This document shows, in pieces, positions 1 to 10,211 of a stretch of DNA of 64,000 nt. Position 1 is the first letter of the stretch. Each line of letters begins with the position of its first letter. Origin of the DNA: Aphelocoma coerulescens. Its lineage: Eukaryota > Chordata > Aves > Passeriformes > Corvidae. The notes beneath the pieces were generated by a model, which ran no database searches, had not been told where the DNA came from, and saw only the letters and a list, made by a program, of their open reading frames with translations. A program made the position numbers and the translations under genes. The stretch spans positions 682,001 to 746,000 of the forward strand of contig NW_027184078.1 in assembly GCF_041296385.1 (NCBI RefSeq). Reading direction: 5' to 3'.

Positions 1-316
1 ATCAAGACCCCCCAAACCCCTCTTTTTTTGGTCCCAGATCTCTCCAGAACACCGTTAAAACTTCCAGCACATGCCAAACCCACTCTCATCCCCTCCAGGA
101 CTCCACAAGCCCCATCCCAGTTGCTCCCTGCCTTCCAAGGATCCCCCAAACCGTCTCCCAGCCCCTTTGCCAAGGCTAAAAATAAGGGTGGCTCTTCATG
201 GAATGCTCAACGCCGAAAAACAGGACAAGAGATCGGCCTAGAAGCATAGAAAGCTTTGGGTTGGGAGTGTTCTGAGAGAAGTGAGCTGCCCTCGTGAGAG
301 GGGAGTGGATTGAGAG
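1..316. other. No gene recognised
   Basis: C-rich anonymous sequence. I see no exon, promoter module or repeat I can name. It lies beyond the expected 3' side of the minus-strand class II pseudogene, but no beta-2 domain exon (exon 3) is recognisable here. Confidence 0.5.
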
Positions 317-582
317 CACTGGGGAGGCACTGGGAGGGCACTGGGAGCGACTGGGAATGGAGCGCGCGGCACTGGGAGGCCGAGTCCAGCACGGGGCACT
401 CGGCGCTGCGGGTCTGCCTGGCAACTGATGAGTCATCAGAGAGACGCGCTCTGATTGGCTGAGGGGCGTCAGCGCCACGCAGGGCTGGGATGGACACGCG
501 CGGGGGCACTGGGAGAGACTGGGATGGACTGGGAGAGACTGGGAAAGACTGGGAGGGACTGGGAGGGCTCAGGGGAACCTGG
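317..582. repeat. Degenerate CTGGGA-type decamer repeat, MHC class II intron-2-like
   Basis: Runs of 'actgggaggg/actgggagag' recur with a period near 10 bp at about 317-385 and again at 508-570. On the minus strand this lies directly 3' of MHC IIB exon 2, where songbird class IIB intron 2 is known to carry CCCAGT-type repeats (recollection of the family, not checked). The array is interrupted by the plus-strand X/Y promoter module at 417-460, which implies a rearrangement inside it. Confidence 0.6.
417..460 (+). promoter_or_regulatory. MHC class II-type X1/X2/Y promoter module 1
   Basis: An X1-like CCTGGCAACTG (417-427) is followed at once by an X2/CRE-like TGAGTCATC (429-437), then a Y box CTGATTGGCT (451-460, inverted CCAAT). 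Order and spacing match the conserved class II promoter bound by RFX, CREB and NF-Y and activated by CIITA. It points along the plus strand, but the only class II exons nearby (686-1519) lie on the minus strand, so this promoter has lost its own gene. No S/W box was assigned with confidence. Confidence 0.75.
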
Positions 583-685
583 AAGGACAAGAGGCCCCGG
601 GGATGGGCACCAAGGGGGCTGAGGGGCTCCAGGCTCATCCCCAGGGCAGGGCCCGAGGGGACTCGCTCTGCCCGACGTTCTGCAC

Positions 686-1519
686 CTCTGCGGGCCGCGA
701 GCAACGGGGCAACGATGTCGCGGTGGTGCCGGCAGAGCCTGTCCGCCAGAGCCCGTTTGTACCCCAGTCTGGCTGGATGGCTGTTCCAGCACTGCGCCTG
801 TTTCTCCCCACACGGGCTGTCCCCCACAAACAGCCCCACATCGCTGGCGAGTGCAGTTGCTGCTCCCGCTGTCAGATGCTCCTCTGCACCAACCTCACCC
901 GCTCGGTGCCCTTAATGAAGTGACACTCGGACTTCATCATCCCCTGGAACACCCCTGTGTGTGCGGGACACAGCTCAGGGGGTGCCCCCCTGCAGCCCCC
1001 AGCACGCCCAGAGCTCCGGGAGCCACCCCGGATCCCCACTCCGCACCCCCTGTGCCCCACGGCCGCCACGGGACCCTCCTGCCCATGCTCTGACTTCCTC
1101 TTTTCCACCCTTCTCCCTATTTCACATCCCCTCTCCCACCATTTCCAGCCGCTCCCCAGAGGAGTTTTGGAGTCCCATTCCCCCCTTTTCACCCTTTCCA
1201 CGCTTTTTCCCCACAATCGCCCAATCCCCAGCCCTCTCCCGCTCAGTTTTTGGGTCCCATCCTCCACTTTTCCCCACTTTCCCACCCCCTCCCACCCGTT
1301 TCTCCCCCACTCTTCAGCCCCCTCCTGCTCTTCCTTTGAGGGTCCCCTCCACCTCTCACTCATTTTAGGGGTCCCATCACCCCTTTTTCCCCTTCTCCCC
1401 CCCTTTCCCATCGCGTCCCCCCCCCCCCGCTCACCCGAGAGCTCCACGCCTGCAGCCGGGGGGGCTCCCAGCACCACCAGTGCCACCAGTACAGCCCCAG
1501 CTGCCACCACTCACCCCAT
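686..1519 (-). pseudogene. MHC class II beta pseudogene, exons 1 and 2
   Basis: The minus strand holds a leader exon (1519-1435) with ATG at 1519-1517 and a hydrophobic signal core (GAVLVALVVLGAPPAAG), ending at a GTGAGC donor. Exon 2 (about 954-686) follows a CACACAG acceptor, encoding beta-1 domain hallmarks: GVFQ, KSECHF, GTERVRLVQRS at its start, then GLFVGD, a YKR-type helix, DRLCRHH and DIVAPLL. The exons join in phase 1, as in real class IIB genes. It is broken three ways: codon 3 of the leader is TGA, an in-frame TGA follows the QRSI motif, and a one-base deletion shifts frame about 40 codons into exon 2. No beta-2, transmembrane or cytoplasmic exon is visible. Functional versions present peptide to CD4 T cells; this copy cannot. 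Confidence 0.88.
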
Positions 1520-1540
1520 GGCCAGCACTGGCCACGATTT

Positions 1541-1554
1541 TGATTGGCTGAGGG
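1541..1554 (+). promoter_or_regulatory. Isolated Y-box copy next to the inverted MHC leader exon
   Basis: TGATTGGCTGAGGG here repeats exactly the 14 bases at 452-465. No X box precedes it. It sits only 22 bases from the minus-strand leader ATG, and on that strand reads as a CCAAT. It is most simply a promoter fragment left at a rearrangement boundary. Confidence 0.6.
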
Positions 1555-1607
1555 CCCTGCAGTAGGGTTTTTTGGGAGGGGGAACCTCGGGGTGCGGGGC
1601 AGGTGGG

Positions 1608-2130
1608 AGCTCAGTTGTGCCCAGAAATGTGTCCTCAGGGACGCGGGATCTCAGGGGTGCCCATGGCCTGGGGTGACGCTGGCCCGGTGCCAGGCACCCA
1701 CCAAAGCCACTCTGTCCCTGCCCCCCGCAGCCACACAGGGGAGAGAAAATGGAACCGAGGGTTCCCGGGTGGGGATAAGGACCAGGAGAGATCCCTCAGC
1801 AAACACCGGAACAGGCACAAGAAGATCTAATTAGAGATATTAATTATATTGATGACACTGAAAAAATAACAGCAGGAGAATGAGAAGGAAAAGAAGACCC
1901 TTAAAAACACCCTCCCCCAACCCCTCCCTCCTTCCCAGGGGCTGTGGGGGCATCTCTGCATCCGGCACCTCCATCTTTGGAGCCGCCAGGGATTGGCTCT
2001 GCCAGATATGGAGGAGGCTTCAAGATCCTTCTCTCAGAAGCCACCTCTGAACCAACCCCACTACCAAAAACCAGGCTGTGTAAGCCAAATAGAGCCCCAA
2101 AACTGAGTGTGGGAACCCAGGGAATGCAGG
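1608..2130 (-). repeat. Zinc-finger 3'-flank-type interspersed repeat, copy 1
   Basis: On the minus strand this shows the same ordered blocks as 2300-2600: an A/T-rich stretch around 1830-1900, 'ggatctctcc' near 1795, 'ttttctctcccctgtg' near 1745 and 'cagagtggctttggtgggtgcctggc' type sequence near 1700. From memory this resembles sequence widely repeated in songbird genomes downstream of zinc-finger genes; the repeat family name is not known to me. No ORF of interest. The two copies lie in direct orientation behind ZNF-A. Confidence 0.55.
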
Positions 2131-2216
2131 AGCTCAGCTGCACCCCAAAATGGGGATGGAGATGTCCAGGGGCTCAGGTATGCCCAAAAACGAGGCCCCA
2201 GCTGAGGGTGTTCCCG

Positions 2217-2300
2217 GCTTGGCTGAGCGCTGCCTGAGGGCTGGGGCTGCAGCAAGGGTGGATACCCTCCTCCAGCGGGGATGTCCCAAAAATGGGGACC
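2217..2300 (+). promoter_or_regulatory. Degenerate copy of class II promoter-proximal sequence
   Basis: The sequence from 'ttggctgagcgctgcctgag' onward parallels 4272-4350, which lies immediately downstream of the second X/Y module. Here the Y box is damaged (CTTGGCT instead of ATTGGCT) and no X box is upstream, so it is a promoter-downstream fragment and not a working module. Confidence 0.55.
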
Positions 2301-2600
2301 ACCACAAGCCCCTCACAACCCCCGGGGCTGGGCTGGCCTTTACTGGATGCCAGGAGACACCAAAAACGCTCTGTCCCTGCCCTCTGCTACTGCACAGGAA
2401 CAGGAAATACAAGGAAAAGCCCAGGAGCTGAGAGAAGGAGCGGGAGAGATCCCGCCCCGAGCACCGGCACGGGCACAACAGAGCCAGCCTGGGCACAGGG
2501 AGGGAATTTATCACCAACCAAATCCCAGCAGCACAAGGAGAAGGCAAAGAAATCTCTCCAACACCTTCCCCCCACCCAGCGGGGATCACCCGGAACGGGG
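2301..2600 (-). repeat. ZNF-A 3' UTR-like repeat, copy 2
   Basis: Read on the minus strand this directly follows ZNF-A and its post-stop relic finger, so it is probably the gene's 3' UTR. The block order matches copy 1 at 1608-2130. The place where an AATAAA would be expected reads GATAAA (about 2510), so the poly(A) signal may be weakened. It contains no coding sequence that I recognise. Confidence 0.5.
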
Positions 2601-2639
2601 GTCACCAGGGCTCTGCCCCACGGGGGTCACTGGGGATCA

Positions 2640-2723
2640 TCCAACGCCGATCCTCCCACGGGGGATGGAGCTGGAGCAGCGCACGAAGCTCTTCCCGCAC
2701 TCGGGGCACTCGCAGGGCTTCCC
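2640..2723 (-). pseudogene. Relic zinc finger beyond the ZNF-A stop codon
   Basis: Immediately after the TAA at 2726-2724 the same frame stays open for 28 codons to a TGA at 2639-2637. It reads GKPCECPECGKSF, the first half of a C2H2 finger. The two histidines are lost in this copy, so the finger could not fold around zinc. ZNF-B has the homologous stretch with all four ligands intact. Confidence 0.75.
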
Positions 2724-3685
<962 letters not shown>

Positions 3686-3710
3686 ATCGTGGATCCCCCT
3701 CCCTGATCAC

Positions 3711-3751
3711 CTGCTGGATGCGGGGGCAACGCTCCTGGGGCTAGGGGGAGG
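3711..3751 (-). other. Non-coding 5' exon of ZNF-A
   Basis: Bounded on the minus strand by a CTGCAG acceptor (3757-3752) and a CAG/GTGATC donor (3710-3709). It matches in position and structure two plus-strand copies upstream of ZNF-B (11622-11659 and 13136-13174). No ATG. Inferred to be a 5' UTR exon; RNA evidence is needed to confirm it is spliced. Confidence 0.55.
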
Positions 3752-3984
3752 CTGCAGATACAGCGAGTGCTGGAACCTTGCGGTGCCTCCTCTTCCTGCT
3801 CCTCCTCCTCCTCCTCTATCCCTACTCTTCCTCACACTCCTCTTCCTCACACTCCTCCTTCTCCTGCAGAATCCCACCTGCTGCTCCCACCTCCATCGTT
3901 TCACCATTCTGGTCTCCAGCCCTGCTCCTCCAGCCTTTCTCCTGCTCCCCCCAGGCCCAGCACCCAGCCCTGGCTCGCTCTGCC

Positions 3985-4200
3985 CCCCAGAGCTCTCGGA
4001 TCGCACAGCACGAGCAGCGATGCAGCTGCGGCAACTCGGGCTGGGGCAGCGCTGGGCTCTTGCCGCTCCTGCCCGCACTCGGCCCCCGCCGCAGCCACTT
4101 CTGCCAGCACAGCACGGCCCGGCCCGGCCTTGGCGCTCCCCCCCTCCCACCTCCCCAAATTCCCCTGGCGGGGGGCGCCAAGGCCGGGCCACACGTGGGC
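3985..4200 (-). promoter_or_regulatory. CpG-rich ZNF-A promoter region
   Basis: A GC-dense block containing, on the minus strand, GGAATTTGGGGAGG and GGGGCCGAGTGCGGGC motifs. Both recur in the same order on the plus strand at about 12225-12300 upstream of ZNF-B, so this is a shared family promoter. It lies immediately next to the class II-type X/Y module at 4234-4277, which points the other way. Confidence 0.6.
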
Positions 4201-4233
4201 TCCAGCTGGGGAGCGCCGGGCGCTGCGGCTCTG

Positions 4234-4277
4234 CCTGGCAACTGCTGAGTCACCAGCGCCGCGCCTTCTGATTGGCT
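4234..4277 (+). promoter_or_regulatory. MHC class II-type X1/X2/Y promoter module 2
   Basis: X1-like CCTGGCAACTG (4234-4244), X2-like CTGAGTCAC (4244-4252) and Y box CTGATTGGCT (4268-4277), with spacing close to module 1 (Y box 34 bases after the start of X1 in both). No class II exon follows on the plus strand in the next several kilobases. The nearest gene start is ZNF-A, transcribed in the opposite direction from the adjacent CpG block, giving a divergent arrangement. Confidence 0.75.
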
Positions 4278-4289
4278 GAGCGCTGCCTG

Positions 4290-5110
4290 AGGGCCGCGCC
4301 TGCACCAAGGGGGGACACCCTGCTCCGGGGGGGATGTCCCGAAAACCGGGCACCCCCAGCGAACCAACAACACCAACGCCTCCTTACAAACACATGCTCT
4401 GAATCTGCTCGGACACAGCCACACGCACTTGCACACAAGCAAGTGACAGCACAAACCAGCAGCTCCACAAAATGGCACTGACTGACACACACTGCTGCTC
4501 AGCCAAGCTCCTGCTCAATTCCTCGACTTCCAGAACAACAACAAAGCCTGAACAGAACCATGGACATCGTTTCCTAATCAAAAGGGGACAATGTTGAGGC
4601 AGTTTGCACATTCTCCCAGAGGTAATTAAGGACATGGACACCCAGCAGGGGTAAAAAGGGAAGTCGAGAAGGGGTCTCAGCAACAGGGGACCGATGGTGT
4701 TGGTGTGCTGGGAAGGGATTGGTTGAAGGGAGTGTGCAGGAATATGGTTAAGGCAAACAGCAGCAGGAGGAATCTATGTGGGAAGAAAGGAAAAGGAAGA
4801 TGGAAAAGAGGAGGAAGAGAAAAAAGTGAGGAATGGGATATTTTTCAGCAGCATCTTATCCTCACAATTTGACAGCTGATCCAGATCTCTTTTCTTCCCA
4901 CGTTCCAGGACAGGGAAACAAAGAAGTTCAGAATCTCAGGGTGTTTCTCTGTGGTGGGGAGCAGCAGGACAGGGCAGCACGGGCTGGGGGCCTGTGGGGA
5001 GCTGTGGGGCCGGGCCGGGGCTGTGGGGCAGCCGGGGCTCAGTGCCGGGCACTGCCTGACCCCAACACCCCCCGGGCAGGGCCGGCAGTGGCCCCTGGCC
5101 CCCAGGAGGC
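4290..5110. other. No gene recognised
   Basis: Mixed-composition spacer between the class II-type promoter and the ERV. It includes an A/G-rich stretch at 4770-4830 and a GC-rich one at 4960-5110. I see no exon, LTR boundary or named repeat; a degraded 5' ERV region could lie here unrecognised. Confidence 0.4.
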
Positions 5111-5116
5111 TGCGGG

Positions 5117-6016
5117 ATGTGGAAGGATCAGGATTTTCTTTTATCGATCTTGTTTGGGTCACTGGAGAAACGAATTATTTTGCAGAAAGCTCAGCAGCTG
5201 TCAGAGGATGAGCACCCACAGGCACTGAGGGGGCTGCAGGAGAGGCACAAGAAGCCCCTGGAGCACTTGGCCAGAAAGGCTCAGCAGGGGAATGCAGGAA
5301 GGGATGAGCAAAAGGCCAAGGTGAAGGCAAAGGCCATGGCAGAGTTTCTACAGCCCCCAGGGATGAACCGCAGGGCCCAAGGGGGCCCCAGCACCCAGGG
5401 GACGGCGGCGGCCACAAGCACCTGGCACAGGCATTGCCCTCCTCGGCACGGCAGAGCCCACCCAAACAGCCCCTGGCAAGGAATCAGGGGTCCATCTGCA
5501 GGCCAGAAGGACACTGCAAGCACAGACAGCAGCACCCTCAGCACCAGCAAGTCCACCCCACATGGACATGGATTGTCAGGGCTGGCAGAGCTCCCAGCAG
5601 ACCAGGGACCCACCACACCAGAGCCCTTGAGAACATTCAGGGGGCGTCTGGATCGAGACGAGGCCGCTCCTGATGGACACAGGAGCCTCTCGATCCACTC
5701 TGAATCTGAGACCTAAGGGGGGAAATTGTCAAGAAGTTTTTTGATTATTCAGGCAATAAGTGGGAAAGAGGAGCAGGTGTGTTTTATTCAAGCACTATTA
5801 GTAGATGTAGGGGATGGGTTTGAAATGCATCAATTTCTGTTTGTTCCTAATTGTGATTGTAATTTACTGGGAAGGCATTTGGTGGGTGAAGTGGGAATGC
5901 AAATTCATATTGTCAAAGGAGATTCAGAGGCTAATGCTGCTGGACCTTGGTGTCAAATGTCTTCGAAGGCCTCTGCTGAAGGGAACCCAGAAGTGTGGGC
6001 AGCCCCAGGGAAATAG
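5117..6016 (+). pseudogene. ERV-A gag C-terminus and protease
   Basis: 5117-5716 is open and charged (QKAQQLSEDEHPQAL..., then Lys/Ala-rich), like the end of capsid, but no CCHC knuckle is visible. The protease signature LLMDTGASRS is encoded near 5670 in a different frame from that ORF. The flap and C-terminal part (NLLGRHLVGEVGMQI, about 5862-5905) is in yet another frame starting by 5726. At least two frame changes separate active site and C-terminus, so no functional protease is encoded. Confidence 0.75.
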
Positions 6017-6029
6017 GGAAAATCAGATA

Positions 6030-6930
6030 TGGAGCCTCTCCAAATTCCTCTGAAGCAACCAGGACAAGTGGTGTCTAAAAGCAATACCCTGTTCCAAGGG
6101 AGGAGGCAAGGAAGGGGTTACAGCCTCTTACTGAGTCCCTGCTGAAGGCAGCGCTTCTGGAGCCAGGCATCTCTCCCTACAACTCTCCTCTCCTGCCAGG
6201 CAAGAAACCCCATCATGGACACCAGAAGGAAAGCAGAATTGTCAAGGCTTCAAAAGCAGATTAACTGAGCCTCCTGCCCTGGCCCTCCCAGAGAGGGAAA
6301 AAATTTGAATTGCACCTGGATGTTAAACAGGGCCATGCCAAAGGAATTCCTGGGCTAAAATGTTTAACCCAGTGGCCAGAGAGTGGCCTCATTGTCTTAC
6401 TGCAGAATTGTGCAGCCCCGGCTTTAATGGGAACTGAGGCCTGAAAACTGACAGCAGCAGAGTCTCTGATTGTTCCAGCCTGGCATCAAGGTAAAGCTTT
6501 GTTAACCAAAGGAGCCTCTAAATGGATGAGCAGCGCTCGGTTCTTACAGAATGAAACTTGTTGGATGGAACAGGAGGATTCAGAGTTGAGGACAGGGGAA
6601 GGGTTGAACCCAGCCTCCTGTTTGAACGGCCCTGGACACGGGGCTGGCAAGAAACCCATGGCTGCAGTCAAGTGACAGAGCTCCAGAGCCGGCCTAGGAG
6701 AGATTTACCAGACATTCCCTGGCCTGAGGGAGAAAAGGTGTTTAGGGATGGGTCTGCAAGGGCAGCAGAAGGGAAAAGAGTGACAAGACACGCTGCTCTT
6801 AAGGAAAGGGAAGGAGACAAAGCGCAGCTCAGCGCCCGCATGCTCAGCTCAAAGGGCCGAGCTGGGGGTGCCTGGAAGAGCCTGGCACTGAAATGCCCTG
6901 AGCAGGAAGGCTTCAATATCTTCTGCTAAC
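6030..6930 (+). pseudogene. ERV-A reverse transcriptase and RNase H remnants
   Basis: 6030-6210 encodes the RT N-terminal region (MEPLQIPLKQPGQVV, then YNSPLLPGKKP). The polymerase core with YxDD is missing. 6260-6640 resembles the connection domain (LTEPPALALP, FELHLDV). 6660-6780 shows the RNase H entry (FRDGSARAAEGKRV), including its first catalytic Asp. Multiple stops and a large internal deletion. Confidence 0.7.
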
Positions 6931-6989
6931 AGCATGGCAGCTCACAGCGGGGCAGAAGCATTTCCAACTGCTTCAGCAATCCCTGCATT

Positions 6990-7620
6990 GGTTCTTAAGG
7001 CATGTTTGGAATAAACAATTCCAAGAGATGGGATTGTGGAAGCAATGGACTCAGACAGGGGAACTCATTTTACAGGAAAGATCCTTCAGGCCGTTCTGGC
7101 TGCTTTAGGAACTCAGTGGGACCTCCAAACGCCCTGGCACCCCCAGAGTTCGGGTCGGGTAGAAAGAATGAATGGGGAAATAAAGAAACACCTTCTGAAG
7201 CTGCTGAGGGAAACCAAGATGCCACGGGTACGGCTGCTGCCATTGGCTTTGGCAAGAAGAAGAGCCAGACCCAGGGCAGACATTCAATTATCTCCCCCGG
7301 AATCCATGTTTTCAATTCCTCATCCTGGGAATTCCCGACCTAGTGGGAGGTGGAGATCAGGGATGTCTGCTTCAAGCAGTCAGTGGCCAGAATCCTGTCT
7401 CTTGTGAAATCTCTTCCACAGGAAGCTCGGCTGGCACAGACCCTGCCTTGGGACTTTGCTGCCCACAACATCCAGCCAGGACATCGGGTGCTGCCTGAGG
7501 AGTGCAAAGAAGCCCCACTGGTGGCCAAGGGCGTGGCCCATTCCAAGTGTCCCCGAGCACAGAAACAGCCGCCAGCACAGCTGAACACGGGGGGACCCCT
7601 CACCTTCGCCTCAAGCTTTC
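6990..7620 (+). pseudogene. ERV-A integrase remnant
   Basis: The longest open part (7036-7407) encodes the second catalytic Asp (DSDRGTHFTG) and the Glu region (HPQSSGRVERMN) of a D,D-35-E core, then the LLPLALARRRARPR and SPPESMF region. A frameshifted C-terminal domain follows (HNIQPGHRV near 7460, later TAEHGGTPHLRL). The N-terminal zinc domain and first Asp are not recognisable. Confidence 0.8.
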
Positions 7621-7639
7621 TGAATCCCCGCGGATTTGC

Positions 7640-8530
7640 ACTCCCCGGCTGCAGGAGGAGCAGGCGAGGCCGCCACTGCCCCTGCACAGAAGGGGCCGCA
7701 GCAGCAGCCAGGGCTCCACAGCGGGGCAAGCCCCGGGGGCTGCCCACAGATCCTCTGCTGAAATTGTCTGGCTGGGCACCTCCTCTGGCATCTCCAGGCA
7801 CTGGGGGCCAATCCTCGCTGGCACCGGGCGAGCTGCAGAGCTTTCTGTGCCTGCACTCGCCACAGCTGCTGCGGGAGACAGCGGGAGAATTCCACTCTGG
7901 CTCTCAGTTACACTCTGGGCTGGGCGGGATTCGATTGCTGGAAAACATACCAAGTTCAAAATTGTTTTAAAATTTTATGTCTCTACTCAGGCTTGGTTTG
8001 CCTCTGCCTTGGGGAAAGGAATTCCAAAGTGTTTGTTAAGGGATGTTACACCACTCAACAGAGATGAGCTTAACATCTCAACAGACTGGGAATAGCCCAA
8101 AAGATACCCAGAAAGATAACAACCATCAACAAAACATTTGTCAGCAAACATCAAGGAGCAGCTACCCCAGACACTGCCCCCGGCACAGCTGGAGACCCCT
8201 GCTCTGGAAAAGGCTGAGAAGGAAATCAAGGAGTGTGGACCTAATGAACATCAGAGGCCAAGCAATCCGGGGCCAATAGGAAACCAAATGCTAAGAACTG
8301 CCCAACTTGGAACCAATGAACATTAAACCAACGGATTTCTATGGGTTTAGACTGCATCAAGTTGAGGAAAAATTGAGTAAAACTTGTGTGCCATGAAATG
8401 ATTTTCTCTGCATACCCGGGCTATGTGTGCATGAAATTATTTCTGTTGCACATCCTGGCCAGATTAAAGTAATGCCTTGAACCGCTAACACTAAAAAGTT
8501 TGTTGGAGAGTTTTTGTTCTTCCCACAGTT
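7640..8530 (+). other. Unassigned ERV-A interior
   Basis: No recognisable retroviral protein between integrase and the env-like leader. A poly(A)-like ATTAAA occurs near 8463, and a strong acceptor-like TTCTTCCCACAG ends at about 8528. It may hold env intron sequence or a separate insertion; I cannot decide. Confidence 0.35.
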
Positions 8531-8540
8531 TCAGTGACAA

Positions 8541-8830
8541 GATGACACCATTAGAATGTTTTTTCTTAATGATCCTACTTTGGTATTGTCAGTTGGGTTT
8601 GGGCCAAAAGTGTGAGAGTCAATTTTTAGGCCGAGGAGAAGTAGCAAAAAATCTTTATTGCTTAGGGGCTTTTTTGTGTATGCGTGTGCGTGGCTGTTAG
8701 TGATGGCAGAATTTCGGAATGGGTTTTTCAATGTTCACCTGTAGGTTGCATTCTGCAAAACTGGAAGAGCTTTAAAACTGACCCTTTTCCTCATAAACAG
8801 TTAATAAAATATTAAAAAAAAAAAAGGGGG
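8541..8830 (+). pseudogene. Possible ERV env leader and polypurine tract
   Basis: An ATG at 8541 opens a short frame with a signal-like hydrophobic stretch (ECFFLMILLWYCQLGLG) just after an acceptor-like CCCACAG. The frame stops at 8698-8700. At about 8810-8840 a run of A then GGGGG followed by more A resembles a retroviral polypurine tract, expected just before the 3' LTR. Assignment as env is tentative: only a leader-like segment is visible. Confidence 0.4.
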
Positions 8831-8840
8831 AAAAAAGCCG

Positions 8841-9542
8841 GTTTTGGGGGGGCCACATGTGAGTCACCTGATGGCTGCCCTGGATGAGAAACTTCCTTCC
8901 AGGCAGCTAGCAGAGGAGCTTTAGAAATGCAAACGAACTCTGATGGGGGAAAGTGTGCACAATGTCCCAGGCTCTCCTTGCATGCCAGAGGAATTGGGCT
9001 GATTCCCTCTGCCCCTCACCCCAAGCTCTGCCTCCCTGCACAGACGGAATTCACATCGCTAAAGGCAGAGCCCACACTGAGCATCTCTGACTCTGCAACA
9101 GAAATCCCTGAAGCTGCAAAGGAAAACAGCAAACCGAGAATGTTGGGAGAACTTCCCTCAAAAAAGCGGGGGAGAATCATCCCTCTCCCCACTCCAACAT
9201 CTCCTGGCACTCTCTGTGTTTTACAGGGTGGGTTTGACCACTGGGCTACTTTTGCTGCCACAAGTTCAGCGAAATCACTTGGGAATCCAAGGATGTGATG
9301 ATTTAATCAGAGAAAAGAGGTCAATTGATGCATCCCTGGCATTTTTGGGAGCACCCAAAAATGGGGAAAAGATGAACGGCCACCAGAACAAATCCTACAA
9401 CACCATGGAGCAGCCCCTGGGAACCCAAACAAATTCATACCAGGTGCCAGAGAACCCATTGTTCATTTCAATGCATCATTAGGTTACAAGCTGTCCTCCA
9501 AATCATAACCAAGCACACAGCTCCAGCTCCTGACCTTCTCAC
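8841..9542. other. Unassigned spacer with env-like ORF
   Basis: 9216-9482 is an 88-codon ORF that begins after an acceptor-like TGTTTTACAG. It has a hydrophobic start (GLTTGLLLLPQ) followed by CDDLIREKRSIDASLAFLG and a Gln/Asn-rich end. It may be an env leader fragment belonging to the LTR that follows, but I cannot confirm the family. Confidence 0.35.
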
Positions 9543-10211
9543 TGTTATAAACATCTATTATATTGGCTTCTCGCAAAGTATAAAGGTAGATATTATATGT
9601 TAGAAATGCTTTTTGCTGTGTGGATGTAGTTTTCTCTCTTTTTAGCAAGAATGTTAGCAAGTGTGAACAAGTAAGATAACCTCCAAGCGAACAGAGGATG
9701 AGGCCTGAGAAGCTGCTAATCAACACTTTGTCCAGGGAACAAAAGGGCCCAAAGGCTACTCCACCCGGAGAACGGGCGGCCAGGAGAGTCCGGCCAGGAG
9801 AGTCCGAGAGCCGCTATCGCCGCTCTGCCCGGAGAGACGAAGAGGCCCAAAGCTGCAATCAGCCCTCACTGTCTGGAGAATTAAGAGATCCACCCTACCA
9901 TCGACTCTTACCTAGCGGGCCCAACCCCAAGAATCAAGAGAAATAAAACCACAAGGCAGAAGAATACGCATGCTCTAAAAAGGCGGAACCAAGGATTGGC
10001 CATGCAGAACAGCTCCGGGAAAAGTTTTAATATGAATATAGAACAGACAGTAAAAATGGTATAAAAAGGACTCACCTCTAGCATCAGGTGTGCTCTTGGC
10101 AGAGCGCCAAGGCACCCGGCCGTTACCCCTTTGCTTTATTTTGTGTGTCTCTTATTGTCTTTATATTAAACCCTTTAAATTCTCACAGGAGAGTAAACCT
10201 CGTTTTTCACA
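9543..10211 (+). mobile_element. Solo LTR of an ERV
   Basis: The sequence starts TGTTATAAAC and ends TTTTTCACA, fitting the TG...CA rule, with a TATA box TATAAAA at 10061-10067 and an ATTAAA poly(A)-type signal at 10165-10170. That order (TATA, about 100 bp, poly(A) signal, end) is a U3-R-U5 layout of about 670 bp. No internal retroviral genes flank it. Clear target-site duplications were not found, so boundaries are approximate. It abuts a CpG island. Confidence 0.65.

Larger units (their letters stand above)
5117..8840 (+). mobile_element. ERV-A: decayed gamma-like endogenous retrovirus
   Basis: Remnants occur in retroviral order: gag C-terminus/protease (5117-6016), reverse transcriptase and RNase H (about 6030-6930), integrase (about 6990-7620), a possible env leader (8541-8700) and a purine tract (about 8810-8830). 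The IN motifs (SDRGTHF, PWHPQSSGRVERMN) and the LLMDTGAS protease motif are of gammaretrovirus/ERV1 type. No 5' LTR or primer binding site was identified. All genes are broken by stops and frameshifts. Confidence 0.8.

Noticed and set aside
872..1510. A continuous 212-codon class II-like protein
   Set aside because: This frame reads through intron 1 between the leader and exon 2. The real exons are 1519-1435 and 954-686, and the leader has an in-frame stop.
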